Source: Oscillospiraceae bacterium (GTDB lineage Bacteria > Bacillota > Clostridia > Oscillospirales > Ruminococcaceae). From it: 64,000 bases of DNA. Both the position numbers and the translations under genes were made by a program. The notes under the pieces were generated by a model that did not search any database, was not told where the DNA came from, and saw only the letters and a program-made list of their open reading frames with translations. Within the stretch, counting starts at the first letter, position 1; each line of letters opens with the position of its first letter. The DNA lies in the NCBI GenBank assembly GCA_031280965.1, contig JAITFZ010000005.1:1-64000 (forward strand), given 5' to 3'. This document shows, piece after piece, positions 50,973-59,520 of this stretch.

Positions 50973-51425
50973 TTACGCCCTCCTTATCCGGTCAATGCGA
51001 ATTATTGTATGCTCGTCCGAACCTGTTTTTGTATAATTCCAAGCTATGCGACTTATTAAAATCCCGCTGTTTGGCGCGATTGTCGCGCCATCGCCCGCGA
51101 ATATACCTATTTCGGTAATTTCGCCAACTGCTTCATCTGCTAATATAACAAACTCGGTGCGTACTTCGCCAACCGCTATTGCTACGGGGGCGGCTGTATA
51201 CTGCGTCCTAAATGTTTCGTTGGCAAGCGTGACGGGGTTACTGTCCGTTATCGTGCCATTCCCTACCGCAAGATATTTGATTAATAAATTCGGCGCTGTT
51301 TCGCCTGTAAGCAACAGAGCCATATGGTTTATGTAATCGTCCGTTACTCTGTTTTTTATTGTTTTAATCAATATATTGTTTTTATAGATTTCAAAAACAC
51401 CTTCATGATTAATACTGCTATTCAT
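50973..51425 (-). CDS. Phage tail-fibre/collar-like protein
   Basis: 150 residues. VGNGTITDSNPVTLANETFRTQYTA, VGEITEIGIFAGD and a beta-rich pattern resemble small phage tail-tip or collar proteins. It overlaps the tail hub gene by eight bases. Confidence 0.6.
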   Translation of the reverse strand: MNSSINHEGVFEIYKNNILIKTIKNRVTDDYINHMALLLTGETAPNLLIKYLAVGNGTITDSNPVTLANETFRTQYTAAPVAIAVGEVRTEFVILADEAVGEITEIGIFAGDGATIAPNSGILISRIAWNYTKTGSDEHTIIRIDRIRRA

Positions 51426-52905
51426 TCAAAATGACCTCCTGTGAAGTTGATTCATTGGGAATTAGTGTTTCGGAGGGAAAGAGGATATCTGACGGGAACA
51501 GAACTCTTGAAAATCTAATCGTAGTAGACGATGTAAGCGATGACGTGTCAGAAATATCAAGAAAAAGCGTGACGGTTTCATCTATAAGAATTTCGTTCTT
51601 ATCTGTAATTAATCCCGCAAAGTATGTCTCCCACCCACCGACCGATATTCCGTCAATCGCTCTTACAGAATAAGCGAAGCCGTTTGAGCCCGCGGGTTTA
51701 ATTTCGACTGTTTCTATTAGAAATGTTTGATTTCCAATGTCGAAATCAGGTTTGTTTACCGTTAACAACTGACCTGCCGCAAGCCCCGAAACTTCTGTGT
51801 TGAATGAAATCCGGTCTTCAATTTCTCCGAATTTATTAATTAATGAGTTCCCGTGTTCAATAGCTTGTTGTCTGTTATCGATGCCGGGCTTAATATCAAG
51901 TCTCTCATATTTTCCAGAAGAACCCTCTATTTCTGCCCGTTTTGTAATTTCTGTAAAGTTTTCCATTCTTACAAATATACGAACGAGCCCGGTATAGGTG
52001 ATGCGTATGCTTTGTGTTGCGGTGAGCGGTATCAACTTATCGTCTTGTGATATGGTTTTTGAGCCAAAGGTGTAGTACCAGTGTCGCGTCCCTCTTTCAT
52101 TAAGCCCTTCAATTCCTATATTGTCAGGGGTAATTTCCGTCCATGCTCCATTAACAAATACTTCAAGAGCCATGATTTGTGCGACAGGGTAACGAGAAAA
52201 GAATATACGGCGCTCGCCGGTCGGCGGCGGTGTAAGTACTTCCCACTGCTGAATGCTTGTGCGGGTCATTCCGCACTGCATGTATTGAATGTTTCGGTAC
52301 TGCTCATGTTCAAGCGTGTGCTTAAATCCGCTATGCTGTACATCATCAGATAATGCCCACGGCGATAGTATCATTGAATTTGGTACAAAATGAAGCCGCT
52401 TTTCGCAATCTATCCACCAGTTACAACCGGTGATGTTGTGCAGATAGTTAAGCGCCTCGCCGCAGTAAATCCAATTAAAATTAGCTTTTCGCAGTTCCTG
52501 CGCCTCGACTATTTCACCCGCCGTAACGCCGTCTTCAGCTAATAACGGGAGAATCCGCTCGCGGATAATAGCGCCGACTGTAGTGTCAATTATTGACGCG
52601 GCGATGTACCGCCTGTATGCGAGTTCGCTGAAATCGCTTGCCGCTAACGAGTATTGCAAAATATTGCCGGAATACTGCTCAACCTCGGGAGTTTTAAGAA
52701 TACCGCCGAAAAGTTTTTGATTGCCGCTATAAAGTTCGATTTTATAGCCGTTCCTTAGTTTGAGGTCTATATGATTCCCGTCATAATCGATATTGAGAAC
52801 CTTGCATATAAATTCTGCGGGGGTGTTAATTTTTTGGTCTACGCTCCACCCTTGAAGCAGAACGCACGGCGAGGGCTCGCCGTTGATGTGTATGCGGTTT
52901 ATCAT
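51418..52905 (-). CDS. Tail hub / Tal-like protein
   Basis: 495 residues. The position directly after the tape measure and the fold-like pattern (gp27/gp37-type baseplate hub: QKLFGGILKTPEVEQYSGN, ASDFSELAYRRYIAASIIDTTVGAIIRERIL, LTVNKPDFDIGNQTFLIETV) suggest the tail-tip hub. No peptidase motif recognised. Its ATG overlaps the tape-measure stop (ATGA). No separate Dit gene lies between. Confidence 0.65.
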   Translation of the reverse strand: MINRIHINGEPSPCVLLQGWSVDQKINTPAEFICKVLNIDYDGNHIDLKLRNGYKIELYSGNQKLFGGILKTPEVEQYSGNILQYSLAASDFSELAYRRYIAASIIDTTVGAIIRERILPLLAEDGVTAGEIVEAQELRKANFNWIYCGEALNYLHNITGCNWWIDCEKRLHFVPNSMILSPWALSDDVQHSGFKHTLEHEQYRNIQYMQCGMTRTSIQQWEVLTPPPTGERRIFFSRYPVAQIMALEVFVNGAWTEITPDNIGIEGLNERGTRHWYYTFGSKTISQDDKLIPLTATQSIRITYTGLVRIFVRMENFTEITKRAEIEGSSGKYERLDIKPGIDNRQQAIEHGNSLINKFGEIEDRISFNTEVSGLAAGQLLTVNKPDFDIGNQTFLIETVEIKPAGSNGFAYSVRAIDGISVGGWETYFAGLITDKNEILIDETVTLFLDISDTSSLTSSTTIRFSRVLFPSDILFPSETLIPNESTSQEVILNE

Positions 52906-54644
52906 GGTCTGACCCCCGCTAAGCGCAATCGCGAAACAACCTCGTCCATAACCTCGTCTATATCGCTCTTATCTCTGAATGTCGGGTAATAGATGTTGAT
53001 GACCGTGCCGCCGCGACCGCTCCTGTAGTCCTCTGCCTGACTTGCGGTGAGAACCCGCTCACCTTTATGTAACAGTGCCGGCATTTCATCATATGGAACG
53101 TATTCCATGCCGATGCGGAGCTTCGGCAACAGTGGAATATTAATGCCTAACCCACCCACGCCCGGCACCCAATCGGGGATTGATATTTTGTTAAGTCCCG
53201 ATATGAAAGCGTTTATTCCGGTGATAACCAAGTTGAGCGGTAACTTCGCAATTCCTACAAGAGAATCAAAAACTCCTTTGAAAATATTTTTTAATCCTTC
53301 AAATGCTTTAGACCAATTTCCCGTAAACACTCCTGATATGAAGTCAATTAATCCGCTCAAGAATGTTTTTACGCCTTCAATGACAGGTTCAAGCGATTCA
53401 AACGCTCCCTTAAATACACCCTTAATAATATTCGCAACGAATTCAAGTCTCGACTGTAACAACGGAAGAACTTTTTCCAGTATTGATGAAAGAAGGGCTA
53501 TAATTGGTGGTAAAATCATATCAAGCAACTCAAGTAGTGGCACGAGTAACGCCATTAATATTTGAAGTAATGGGTCAAGGAGTTTGAAAATAGGTTCTAA
53601 TAACGGAAGAAGCGGCTCGATTAGACTAATGAGTAACGGAAGTATCATCTCCACAACTTGTATAATGGGCGGAAGTAATTTTTGCAAAAGTTCGATTATA
53701 ACAGGCAATAATGCAGATATAATCTGCATTATGAAAGGCAATAACATCATAATTAAATCAATCAAGATTGGAAATATCATTACTATTAAATCCATGAGTG
53801 GAGGAAGCATCTGTTCAAAAAGGAATCCAATAATAGGTGTAATCACCTGCACGGCTTCCATCGCCTGAGGCATGTAGAGAAGAATAAATTGCATACATTC
53901 TGTTATAATCGGTAACAAAGCTCCGCCTATTTGATTAAATAACCCCGCCCCTGCCGTTTTCATCATTGTGAGGGTGTCAGAAAATAAAACTCCTGCGTTA
54001 ATAGTGTCATCACTAAGCACCGCGCCGAGGTCATGAGCCTGTTGTCTTAATTCCTCAACGCTCTCGCCTGTAGAGTTAAGCAATGGCATAAGTTCAGAGC
54101 TTGCGCGTCCAAAAACGTCAAGTGCTAATTTTGCCTTGTCTGCTCCGGGCTCCATATCTTGAAAAGCTTTGACGGTTGCTTCAAAAGCTTCTTCAGGTTT
54201 CATGTTTTGAATTTCTTCAAAATCAAGCCCTAATTCCTTTAGTGCTTTTGCAACCTTGCCACTTTCACCGTCAACATCGCCCATAGTGTTTTGCAATCGG
54301 CGCATACCGTAAGCCATCTTATCTATAGATGAGCCGTTTTGCTCTAAGATATATGCCCACTCCTGCATACCCTGCCGAGATACGCCGAGACTTTGCGACA
54401 TTTTGTCAACTCCGTTAGCGGCTTGCGCGGTTTTATTTGCGGTCGCGAACGCCGCCGTCCCGATTGCTGTTGCCGCGCCAATAATGGCGGTTGTTACCAC
54501 CGCCGCGCCTTTAACGATGTTTCCGAATACCGCGCCAAAGCTCGTACCCATGCCTTCGCCTTTTTTAGTGGTGGTTTCTATGGCTTTATCGGCTTTTTCG
54601 TTGTCAATAAAAATCTCGCCGAAAAGTGAAAAAATACTTGCCAT
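52902..54644 (-). CDS. Phage tail tape measure protein
   Basis: 580 residues. The N-terminal part is helical with GAAVVTTAIIGAATAIGTAAFATA, followed by a long hydrophobic middle of LLPxI-type repeats (about residues 250-410) and a C-terminal GGLGINIPLLPKL segment. Length sets tail length; at about 0.15 nm per residue this would give a short tail. Shine-Dalgarno GGGAGG. Confidence 0.88.
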   Translation of the reverse strand: MASIFSLFGEIFIDNEKADKAIETTTKKGEGMGTSFGAVFGNIVKGAAVVTTAIIGAATAIGTAAFATANKTAQAANGVDKMSQSLGVSRQGMQEWAYILEQNGSSIDKMAYGMRRLQNTMGDVDGESGKVAKALKELGLDFEEIQNMKPEEAFEATVKAFQDMEPGADKAKLALDVFGRASSELMPLLNSTGESVEELRQQAHDLGAVLSDDTINAGVLFSDTLTMMKTAGAGLFNQIGGALLPIITECMQFILLYMPQAMEAVQVITPIIGFLFEQMLPPLMDLIVMIFPILIDLIMMLLPFIMQIISALLPVIIELLQKLLPPIIQVVEMILPLLISLIEPLLPLLEPIFKLLDPLLQILMALLVPLLELLDMILPPIIALLSSILEKVLPLLQSRLEFVANIIKGVFKGAFESLEPVIEGVKTFLSGLIDFISGVFTGNWSKAFEGLKNIFKGVFDSLVGIAKLPLNLVITGINAFISGLNKISIPDWVPGVGGLGINIPLLPKLRIGMEYVPYDEMPALLHKGERVLTASQAEDYRSGRGGTVINIYYPTFRDKSDIDEVMDEVVSRLRLAGVRP

Positions 54645-54657
54645 AGAATAACCTCCC

Positions 54658-54930
54658 TTACTGCATTGTTTTTCGGTGATGTTCGATGATAGGCGCGAAG
54701 TCTTTCAAAATGTCCTCTGCCGTGCGGTTTGACGGCGTTGCGGCTGTATCTGTTACGCTTTTTATCTTACCGAGCATTTCCGCATAACCTACATGTTCTG
54801 TGCCTGATAACTGCGAAAAAAGGTAGTGTGCGAGCCATAAAGGGTATGTGGTTTTTTCAAGCTCTTTTTCATACGCATAAGAAAGCAATCCTCCGAGAGC
54901 GCTGAGCGGCAATTCTCCGATGACTTGCAT
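54658..54930 (-). CDS. Tail assembly chaperone, frameshifted C-terminal part (gpT-like)
   Basis: 90 residues shown from an internal ATG. The frame stays open upstream to the slippery site at 54993-54999, giving the extra sequence QAFIAEESRSATLSLLSTYYD. It is therefore most likely made as the C-terminal part of a gpG-gpGT fusion by -1 frameshift. In lambda and HK97 the fusion recruits tape measure to tail tube. Confidence 0.7.
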   Translation of the reverse strand: MQVIGELPLSALGGLLSYAYEKELEKTTYPLWLAHYLFSQLSGTEHVGYAEMLGKIKSVTDTAATPSNRTAEDILKDFAPIIEHHRKTMQ

Positions 54931-54953
54931 GTCGTAGTATGTGGATAAGAGAC

Positions 54954-55310
54954 TTAGGGTTGCGGACCTGCTTTCTTCCGCAATAAATGCCTGAAAAAAC
55001 TTATAACACCCATATCGCTGAATATTTCCTTCATTGACCCGATGAAATCAAGCTCGCCCGCCTCCTCAAGCGAAATGCCTTTATATTCGGCAATAAGTAT
55101 AGGTAGGTCTTTTGAAATTTTTTCAAATTGCGGCGATATTGCCGCTGTAAGTTCAAACGCGATAACTGCCTTTTGTTCGTCATCTAAATCCGTCAAAGAT
55201 TTTTTTGTGTCTTTTGTGATGTCGAGAACTTTAAAATGTTCAATGATGGGTTTCAGGTCGATATTTGAAACGATGCGCGCTAAAAGGGGAATAATTTTTA
55301 CTTTTAACAT
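54954..55310 (-). CDS. Tail assembly chaperone gpG-like
   Basis: 118 residues, helical, lying between tail tube and tape measure as expected. Near its end the zero-frame codons AGT-TTT-TTC contain the slippery heptamer U-UUU-UUC. Most ribosomes would stop at the TAA and a fraction would shift into the gpT frame. AGGAGG precedes the ATG. Confidence 0.75.
   Translation of the reverse strand: MLKVKIIPLLARIVSNIDLKPIIEHFKVLDITKDTKKSLTDLDDEQKAVIAFELTAAISPQFEKISKDLPILIAEYKGISLEEAGELDFIGSMKEIFSDMGVISFFRHLLRKKAGPQP
54993..54999 (-). other. Programmed -1 frameshift site U-UUU-UUC
   Basis: Seven-base slippery sequence in register with the gpG frame (AGT-TTT-TTC). Reading after the slip gives a continuous gpGT frame to 54658. 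Confidence 0.75.
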
Positions 55311-55311
55311 T

Positions 55312-55893
55312 TTAGTTTCCTCCTGTCGGTGTTACGAGTTTGATGTCGTCAATCTCTTCGATTTTCCACAGCTTACCCTCGCCGCCGTCTGTGGGCTTAA
55401 AATGAGCGATTAATTCAAGCGAGTGCTCATTTTCCGATTTCTGCGCCGCCTTGAAGTTAAAAGAACCTTCGTGCATGGCGTTAAATATGGTGATTTTCTT
55501 GTAACTGCCGTCAATGAGCAGTGCAAAAATTGTCGCGTTCTTCAAGTATTTTTCGGGTTTAATGATTCCGTTTTCGGGATTTGTGAGTACCTTTTTCCCG
55601 TTCTCCTCCTGAATAACCACGCCCGGAATAGCAAGCGCTAAGTCCTCCTGGGAGCAACACAGCGACTTTGCTTTAACAACCGCCGACTGCTCGTCAATGA
55701 CTTGAAGCCCCGCTGTTTTGCCGCGCTTCCCATCAAACTCAATGTCGCGGATAGTTGCGGTGAGCGTTACCTCAGTGCCGCCGCGAAGCGGTGCAAGTTG
55801 CCGCTCGGTAGTTTCTCCAAAGTCGAGAAATAAGACGCCCTCGTCTATTTGGATTTTTTCAATCTGCTGCTCAGTTAGGTTTCTGTGCTTCAT
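55312..55893 (-). CDS. Major tail (tube) protein
   Basis: 193 residues, beta-rich, with FLDFGETTERQLAPLRGGTEVTLTATIRDIEFDG and a C-terminal GEGKLWKIEEIDDIKLVTPTGG. Position between tail-completion and chaperone genes supports tube identity. AGGAGG before the ATG; overlaps the upstream gene. Confidence 0.8.
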   Translation of the reverse strand: MKHRNLTEQQIEKIQIDEGVLFLDFGETTERQLAPLRGGTEVTLTATIRDIEFDGKRGKTAGLQVIDEQSAVVKAKSLCCSQEDLALAIPGVVIQEENGKKVLTNPENGIIKPEKYLKNATIFALLIDGSYKKITIFNAMHEGSFNFKAAQKSENEHSLELIAHFKPTDGGEGKLWKIEEIDDIKLVTPTGGN

Positions 55894-56314
55894 CGGTGAT
55901 GCCTCCTGTTAAGTTGTAAAATATACGGGCTGTGAGCGTGAGACGCCTGTGACATAGGTCAAATTCGGCTTCATGCACTCCCCGTTGATTGTCAAAGCCA
56001 ATGTGCGAGCTAAATGCTCCTTCGCGCCGAATTACAGCGCGAGAAAGATATGCGCGGAGCGTATCACAGAGTTTTTCGAGTTCTATAGTCGCGCCGGGCT
56101 TCTTTTCGTCTGTGTAAACGCTGATATAAAAGTTAAGTGCATCGCCGCTGTCGAGGTCGGAAACGAAAACCCCGCTAATAACCCCGAAAGGAAAAGCGGC
56201 TTCTGTAGGCGCGTCCTCGTAGAAGCATGTGATTTTTTCATTGACGTGGTCGAGCAACGCTTCAATAAATGCGGTAGTTTTATAAATCGTCCTCAACCTC
56301 CTCGCTTTCGACAA
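55871..56314 (-). CDS. Tail completion / terminator protein
   Basis: 147 residues. ITCFYEDAPTEAAFPFGVISGV and FYISVYTDEKKPGATIELEKLCDTLRAYLSR fit small phage tail terminators. The start is uncertain: a TTG at 56314 with AAGGA close by is used here; a TTG at 56296 is an alternative. It overlaps the gp10-like gene. Confidence 0.65.
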   Translation of the reverse strand: MSKARRLRTIYKTTAFIEALLDHVNEKITCFYEDAPTEAAFPFGVISGVFVSDLDSGDALNFYISVYTDEKKPGATIELEKLCDTLRAYLSRAVIRREGAFSSHIGFDNQRGVHEAEFDLCHRRLTLTARIFYNLTGGITDEAQKPN

Positions 56315-56807
56315 TTCTTCCTTGTGCCTGTGCGATGGTTTTATTAAGTTCTCCTAAAAAACTTGCTTGCGCGGCGCGTATTGCGTCAATATTCTCATAA
56401 ACGCTGTTGCGTAATACGTGAGTGCCTTTAGTGCCGGGGTGATGTACGGTCGCGCCGTAAAATTCTTCCCAAACCATCGCGCGCGCGTTTTTTGCTTTAA
56501 TTATGTGCGCGTTAGTTCCGAATTCAACCCACCACGGATTGTGATGCGGCTTTTTGTTGCGTTTTCGTACCTGACCGCGCTTATAATAACCAATCTGTAA
56601 TTGCGGTTGCCCTGTTTTTTTGCTGATAAAAGCCCATGAAGCGATATGGTTTTTAATACGCCCGCTCCTTTTCGGGATATTATCACGCATAATTTTGCGA
56701 ACAACCTTGCCGCTTTCCCGCAGAGCGGACCTTGATAAGCCTTTCAAGATTTTTATGGTTTCCTTTGAATTGTCAGTGAAAACAACTTTACTGTTATTAT
56801 CTGCCAT
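56280..56807 (-). CDS. HK97 gp10-family head-tail protein
   Basis: 175 residues. KRSGRIKNHIASWAFISKK and HHNPWWVEFGTNAHIIKAKNARAMVW are typical of the HK97 gp10 group, which completes the head-tail joint. It overlaps its upstream neighbour by 11 bases. Confidence 0.8.
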   Translation of the reverse strand: MADNNSKVVFTDNSKETIKILKGLSRSALRESGKVVRKIMRDNIPKRSGRIKNHIASWAFISKKTGQPQLQIGYYKRGQVRKRNKKPHHNPWWVEFGTNAHIIKAKNARAMVWEEFYGATVHHPGTKGTHVLRNSVYENIDAIRAAQASFLGELNKTIAQAQGRIVESEEVEDDL

Positions 56808-57117
56808 TATTCACCACCATGCTATTAACGACAAGCTCCATAATTTCGCCGTTCTTATCGTATGTGCGAATCTTTCGATACATCTTGCCGTTATATTCTA
56901 AGTACATCTCACCCCGATACTCACTTGAGCGTATTTCAAACATTAATTCCGGTCTATACCCCTGCGCGTGAGCCTGATAAAACTCAGACTGCCTTATTGA
57001 TTTCTTGTTGCAGAAAATGCGCCGCTTTTTCTTAATGTCGGGGATTTTCTGCGGCTTTCTAAAAGCGTCCAGTTCCTCTTTTTCGGGGATTAGGAAGCCA
57101 ACGTCACGCCAAAACAT
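56797..57117 (-). CDS. Phage head closure protein
   Basis: 106 residues with KKRRIFCNKKSIRQSEFYQAHAQGYRPELMFEIRSSEY, the pattern of SPP1 gp16-type head closure proteins. It overlaps the connector gene by 14 bases. Confidence 0.75.
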   Translation of the reverse strand: MFWRDVGFLIPEKEELDAFRKPQKIPDIKKKRRIFCNKKSIRQSEFYQAHAQGYRPELMFEIRSSEYRGEMYLEYNGKMYRKIRTYDKNGEIMELVVNSMVVNNGR

Positions 57118-57442
57118 CTCCGCCCCCGCTTTCTTTTTCGGTTAAATAATCGTCCGAAAGAGTAAGTTTTATTTTAAGTTTTTCAAATGACTCGCGGTAT
57201 TTAGCCGCGTCAGGTATGTCAAATCCAAATTCGGCTTTTAGGTATAAAACAACTGCTTGTTTTATGAGCGGTTGCTTGTCAAGCTGTGTCAGCTTAGCGA
57301 GTGCGACCCCTGCGAGCCCGAGCTCGCAGAACGCCGCACTTATTAAGTCGTAAATCTCACGGTCTGAAAACTTATGCGTGATTCTTAGTCTTTCGCGCAT
57401 GTCTTTTATAAAAGCGTTGGTGCGTTTTCTATCCAAAGGCAT
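57104..57442 (-). CDS. Phage head-tail connector
   Basis: 112 residues, helical, with DREIYDLISAAFCELGLAGVA and QAVVLYLKAEFGFD. This is the gp6-like connector type, directly after the capsid gene. AGGGAGGG before the ATG. Confidence 0.7.
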   Translation of the reverse strand: MPLDRKRTNAFIKDMRERLRITHKFSDREIYDLISAAFCELGLAGVALAKLTQLDKQPLIKQAVVLYLKAEFGFDIPDAAKYRESFEKLKIKLTLSDDYLTEKESGGGDVLA

Positions 57443-57460
57443 TTCAAACCCTCCCTGTTG

Positions 57461-58750
57461 TTACTTCCCTGCTTCCTTCTTGATAAGCGTGAATCCGTTA
57501 TGCGCGATAACGTTACCGCCTACAAGACATTCACCGAGGACGGCGAGCAGTCCCTCGGCAAACTTGTAATCTCTCGACACCTCTACCGAATACGGTGAGA
57601 AAAGGCTGAGCTGATACGAAAGCGATTTGCCGTAAATCATGGTGGTGTCACCAACGGCGGTTGTTGTGTCCGAAAGCGCTTTACACTCGCTGTTAATGAC
57701 GAACTTAACTGCAAGCCCGCCATCTTTTATAACGCCGATTGTGGAACTGCCCTCTGAAAACTCAATTTCATAGACAGCTTTTTTCTCGTTCGTACCGCGA
57801 ATGTCTCCGAAAGCGATGAGGTCGCGCTTGTTAAGAATAAGAACGCAGTCGCCTTCTAAGTTCTCGTCCCCGCCATAATTGAGCGCGATTTCCCTTAGTG
57901 TTTTAGCGGTGATTGCGGTAATTCCAAGAGTGCTTGCGTCTGTAATCGCGTCCGCTTTGATAATCCCGCAAATTTCGGGGTTCGGTGTAGCTGTGGGGTC
58001 GCCGCTGACAATCATTTTTGCGACTTTCTTTCTCAGTGCGTTAAACGCTGACTTGGAAACTCTTTCCATGTAGTTCAGCGGTGTCGTTTTCTCAATGAAT
58101 TTGGATATGTACGAAACTGTTGCAACGAGTACCGGGGAAATAACAGCCGTTCCGAAAGTCGGGTTGGAGGAAGTTGCGGCGGTACCGTCCTTTTTCACAG
58201 TGGCGTTGGTACCCAAAATTTCGTAGCTTACGCCGTCCTGCCCCATGCCCTCAGAGTTGACAACATTAACCATGTCAACTATGCCCGAAACTTGGTTTTT
58301 ACCCTCGGTTATTCCACTTGCCTGTGTGGGTTTTGCCAGTCCATCGGTCACAAGTGTAATACTGCGGCGGGTCGCGTCAGTGCCGATAATCATTTTCTGT
58401 GTTTTCGCAAACTCTGCGGCGCGGGTTTCAATGTCCGCTTCTGAAACGCCCACCAGTCCCGCAATATGTGCGGCGCGGGTTTTAACCTCTCCCGGGGCAT
58501 TGCGGTTTTCGGTCTTGATGTTATCAATCACCGGGTTTACAACCGGAGTGCCTGCTGTCGGCGTATTTCTCAGTTCCGCTTTAGCCTTTTCGCGTTGCTT
58601 CTGCAACTCTTCAAGGCTTCTGTTTTCCGTGTCGAGCGCTTCAAGTTCGGTTATGTAACTTTTGAGCGTTTCCGCGTCTGCGGCATCGAGTAAGCCGCGA
58701 ATTTCGAGCTTACGCGCAAGAATTTCTTCCATTCTTTTGATAATATCCAT
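57461..58750 (-). CDS. HK97-fold major capsid protein
   Basis: 429 residues. An N-terminal scaffold-like helical delta domain (1-110) is probably removed by the protease encoded just upstream. The HK97 fold follows with SYISKFIEKTTPLNYMERVSKSAFNALRKKVAKMIVSGD and a C-terminal VSRDYKFAEGLLAVLGECLVGG. TGGAGG before the ATG. Confidence 0.88.
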   Translation of the reverse strand: MDIIKRMEEILARKLEIRGLLDAADAETLKSYITELEALDTENRSLEELQKQREKAKAELRNTPTAGTPVVNPVIDNIKTENRNAPGEVKTRAAHIAGLVGVSEADIETRAAEFAKTQKMIIGTDATRRSITLVTDGLAKPTQASGITEGKNQVSGIVDMVNVVNSEGMGQDGVSYEILGTNATVKKDGTAATSSNPTFGTAVISPVLVATVSYISKFIEKTTPLNYMERVSKSAFNALRKKVAKMIVSGDPTATPNPEICGIIKADAITDASTLGITAITAKTLREIALNYGGDENLEGDCVLILNKRDLIAFGDIRGTNEKKAVYEIEFSEGSSTIGVIKDGGLAVKFVINSECKALSDTTTAVGDTTMIYGKSLSYQLSLFSPYSVEVSRDYKFAEGLLAVLGECLVGGNVIAHNGFTLIKKEAGK

Positions 58751-58772
58751 TATAAACCTCCATAAATTATTA

Positions 58773-59384
58773 TTAATATGTTAAAGCTTGTGCATATAGG
58801 CATTGGCGGCGGTACTCCACTGCCGCGAGCTCTTTCTTAAACTCCTCAGAAAAGGCGCTCCGTGTTGCAATGCTCGTTTCTTCGTAAGCGGGAAAGCTCA
58901 CAACCGAAACATCATACAGCTTTTTAACCTTCGTTATGGTGCGCGTACACACACCGTATTCTTCCTTGTACTCGGCGCCGCCCGGCGCAATGATGAAAGA
59001 AAAGCTCATCTTGTCGAGTAAGCCGCTATCCACATCCCGGTAAAGCTGGCGATGACCTTCGTCCTCGCCGCTGAGCGTAGCAACGCACTCAAATCCTCTG
59101 TCTGTGACAGAGTAGGTAAGCGACTTGTTTTTGGTGCGCGCATAAACGCGGCCCGAGTGATTGAAATTGAAAATAAAGTCGCTCATGTCAGCTTCTTCGA
59201 AAGCGTTGCGGGCGATGATTTCAATATACTTAGTCCGCTCACACTCGTAAATGACCGTTGGAGTGTTAAAAACTATGGGCTTTCCCCTGAGAATAAGAGC
59301 GGCTTTACCCTCGGCTTCTGACCGCATTTCCGTAAATGTGAAGTCGGTAAATGCGCGGTAAAGTCTATTGTCCTTGATTGGCAT
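58773..59384 (-). CDS. HK97-family prohead maturation protease
   Basis: About 203 residues. Start MPIKDNRLYRAFTDF, catalytic His in FNFNHSGRV and Ser in LLDKMSFSF. It cleaves the capsid delta domain during maturation. AAAGGAG precedes the ATG at 59384. The start overlaps the small gene upstream. Confidence 0.88.
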   Translation of the reverse strand: MPIKDNRLYRAFTDFTFTEMRSEAEGKAALILRGKPIVFNTPTVIYECERTKYIEIIARNAFEEADMSDFIFNFNHSGRVYARTKNKSLTYSVTDRGFECVATLSGEDEGHRQLYRDVDSGLLDKMSFSFIIAPGGAEYKEEYGVCTRTITKVKKLYDVSVVSFPAYEETSIATRSAFSEEFKKELAAVEYRRQCLYAQALTY

Positions 59385-59520
59385 TTTTGAACTCCTTTCC
59401 GTCAGGTAATATAATTTTTGCATTAGGATATTTTTTCTTAATTGCTTTCACGCAATTTAAAGACGGATAGTGATTAAAATTAATTGCTTCCGGCTTCTGA
59501 TTCTTTTTCGGATTTTCCAT
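59365..59520 (-). CDS. Small phage protein of unknown function
   Basis: 51 residues, basic, ending IKKKYPNAKIILPDGKEFKN. AGGAG lies about nine bases before the ATG. It overlaps both the portal gene end and the protease start, so it is within the tightly packed head operon. Confidence 0.5.
   Translation of the reverse strand: MENPKKNQKPEAINFNHYPSLNCVKAIKKKYPNAKIILPDGKEFKNANQGQ

Noticed and set aside
54393-54651. Plus-strand open frames opposite the tape measure gene
   Set aside because: Low-complexity mirror of the Ala/Thr-rich tape-measure N-terminus; no initiation signal.
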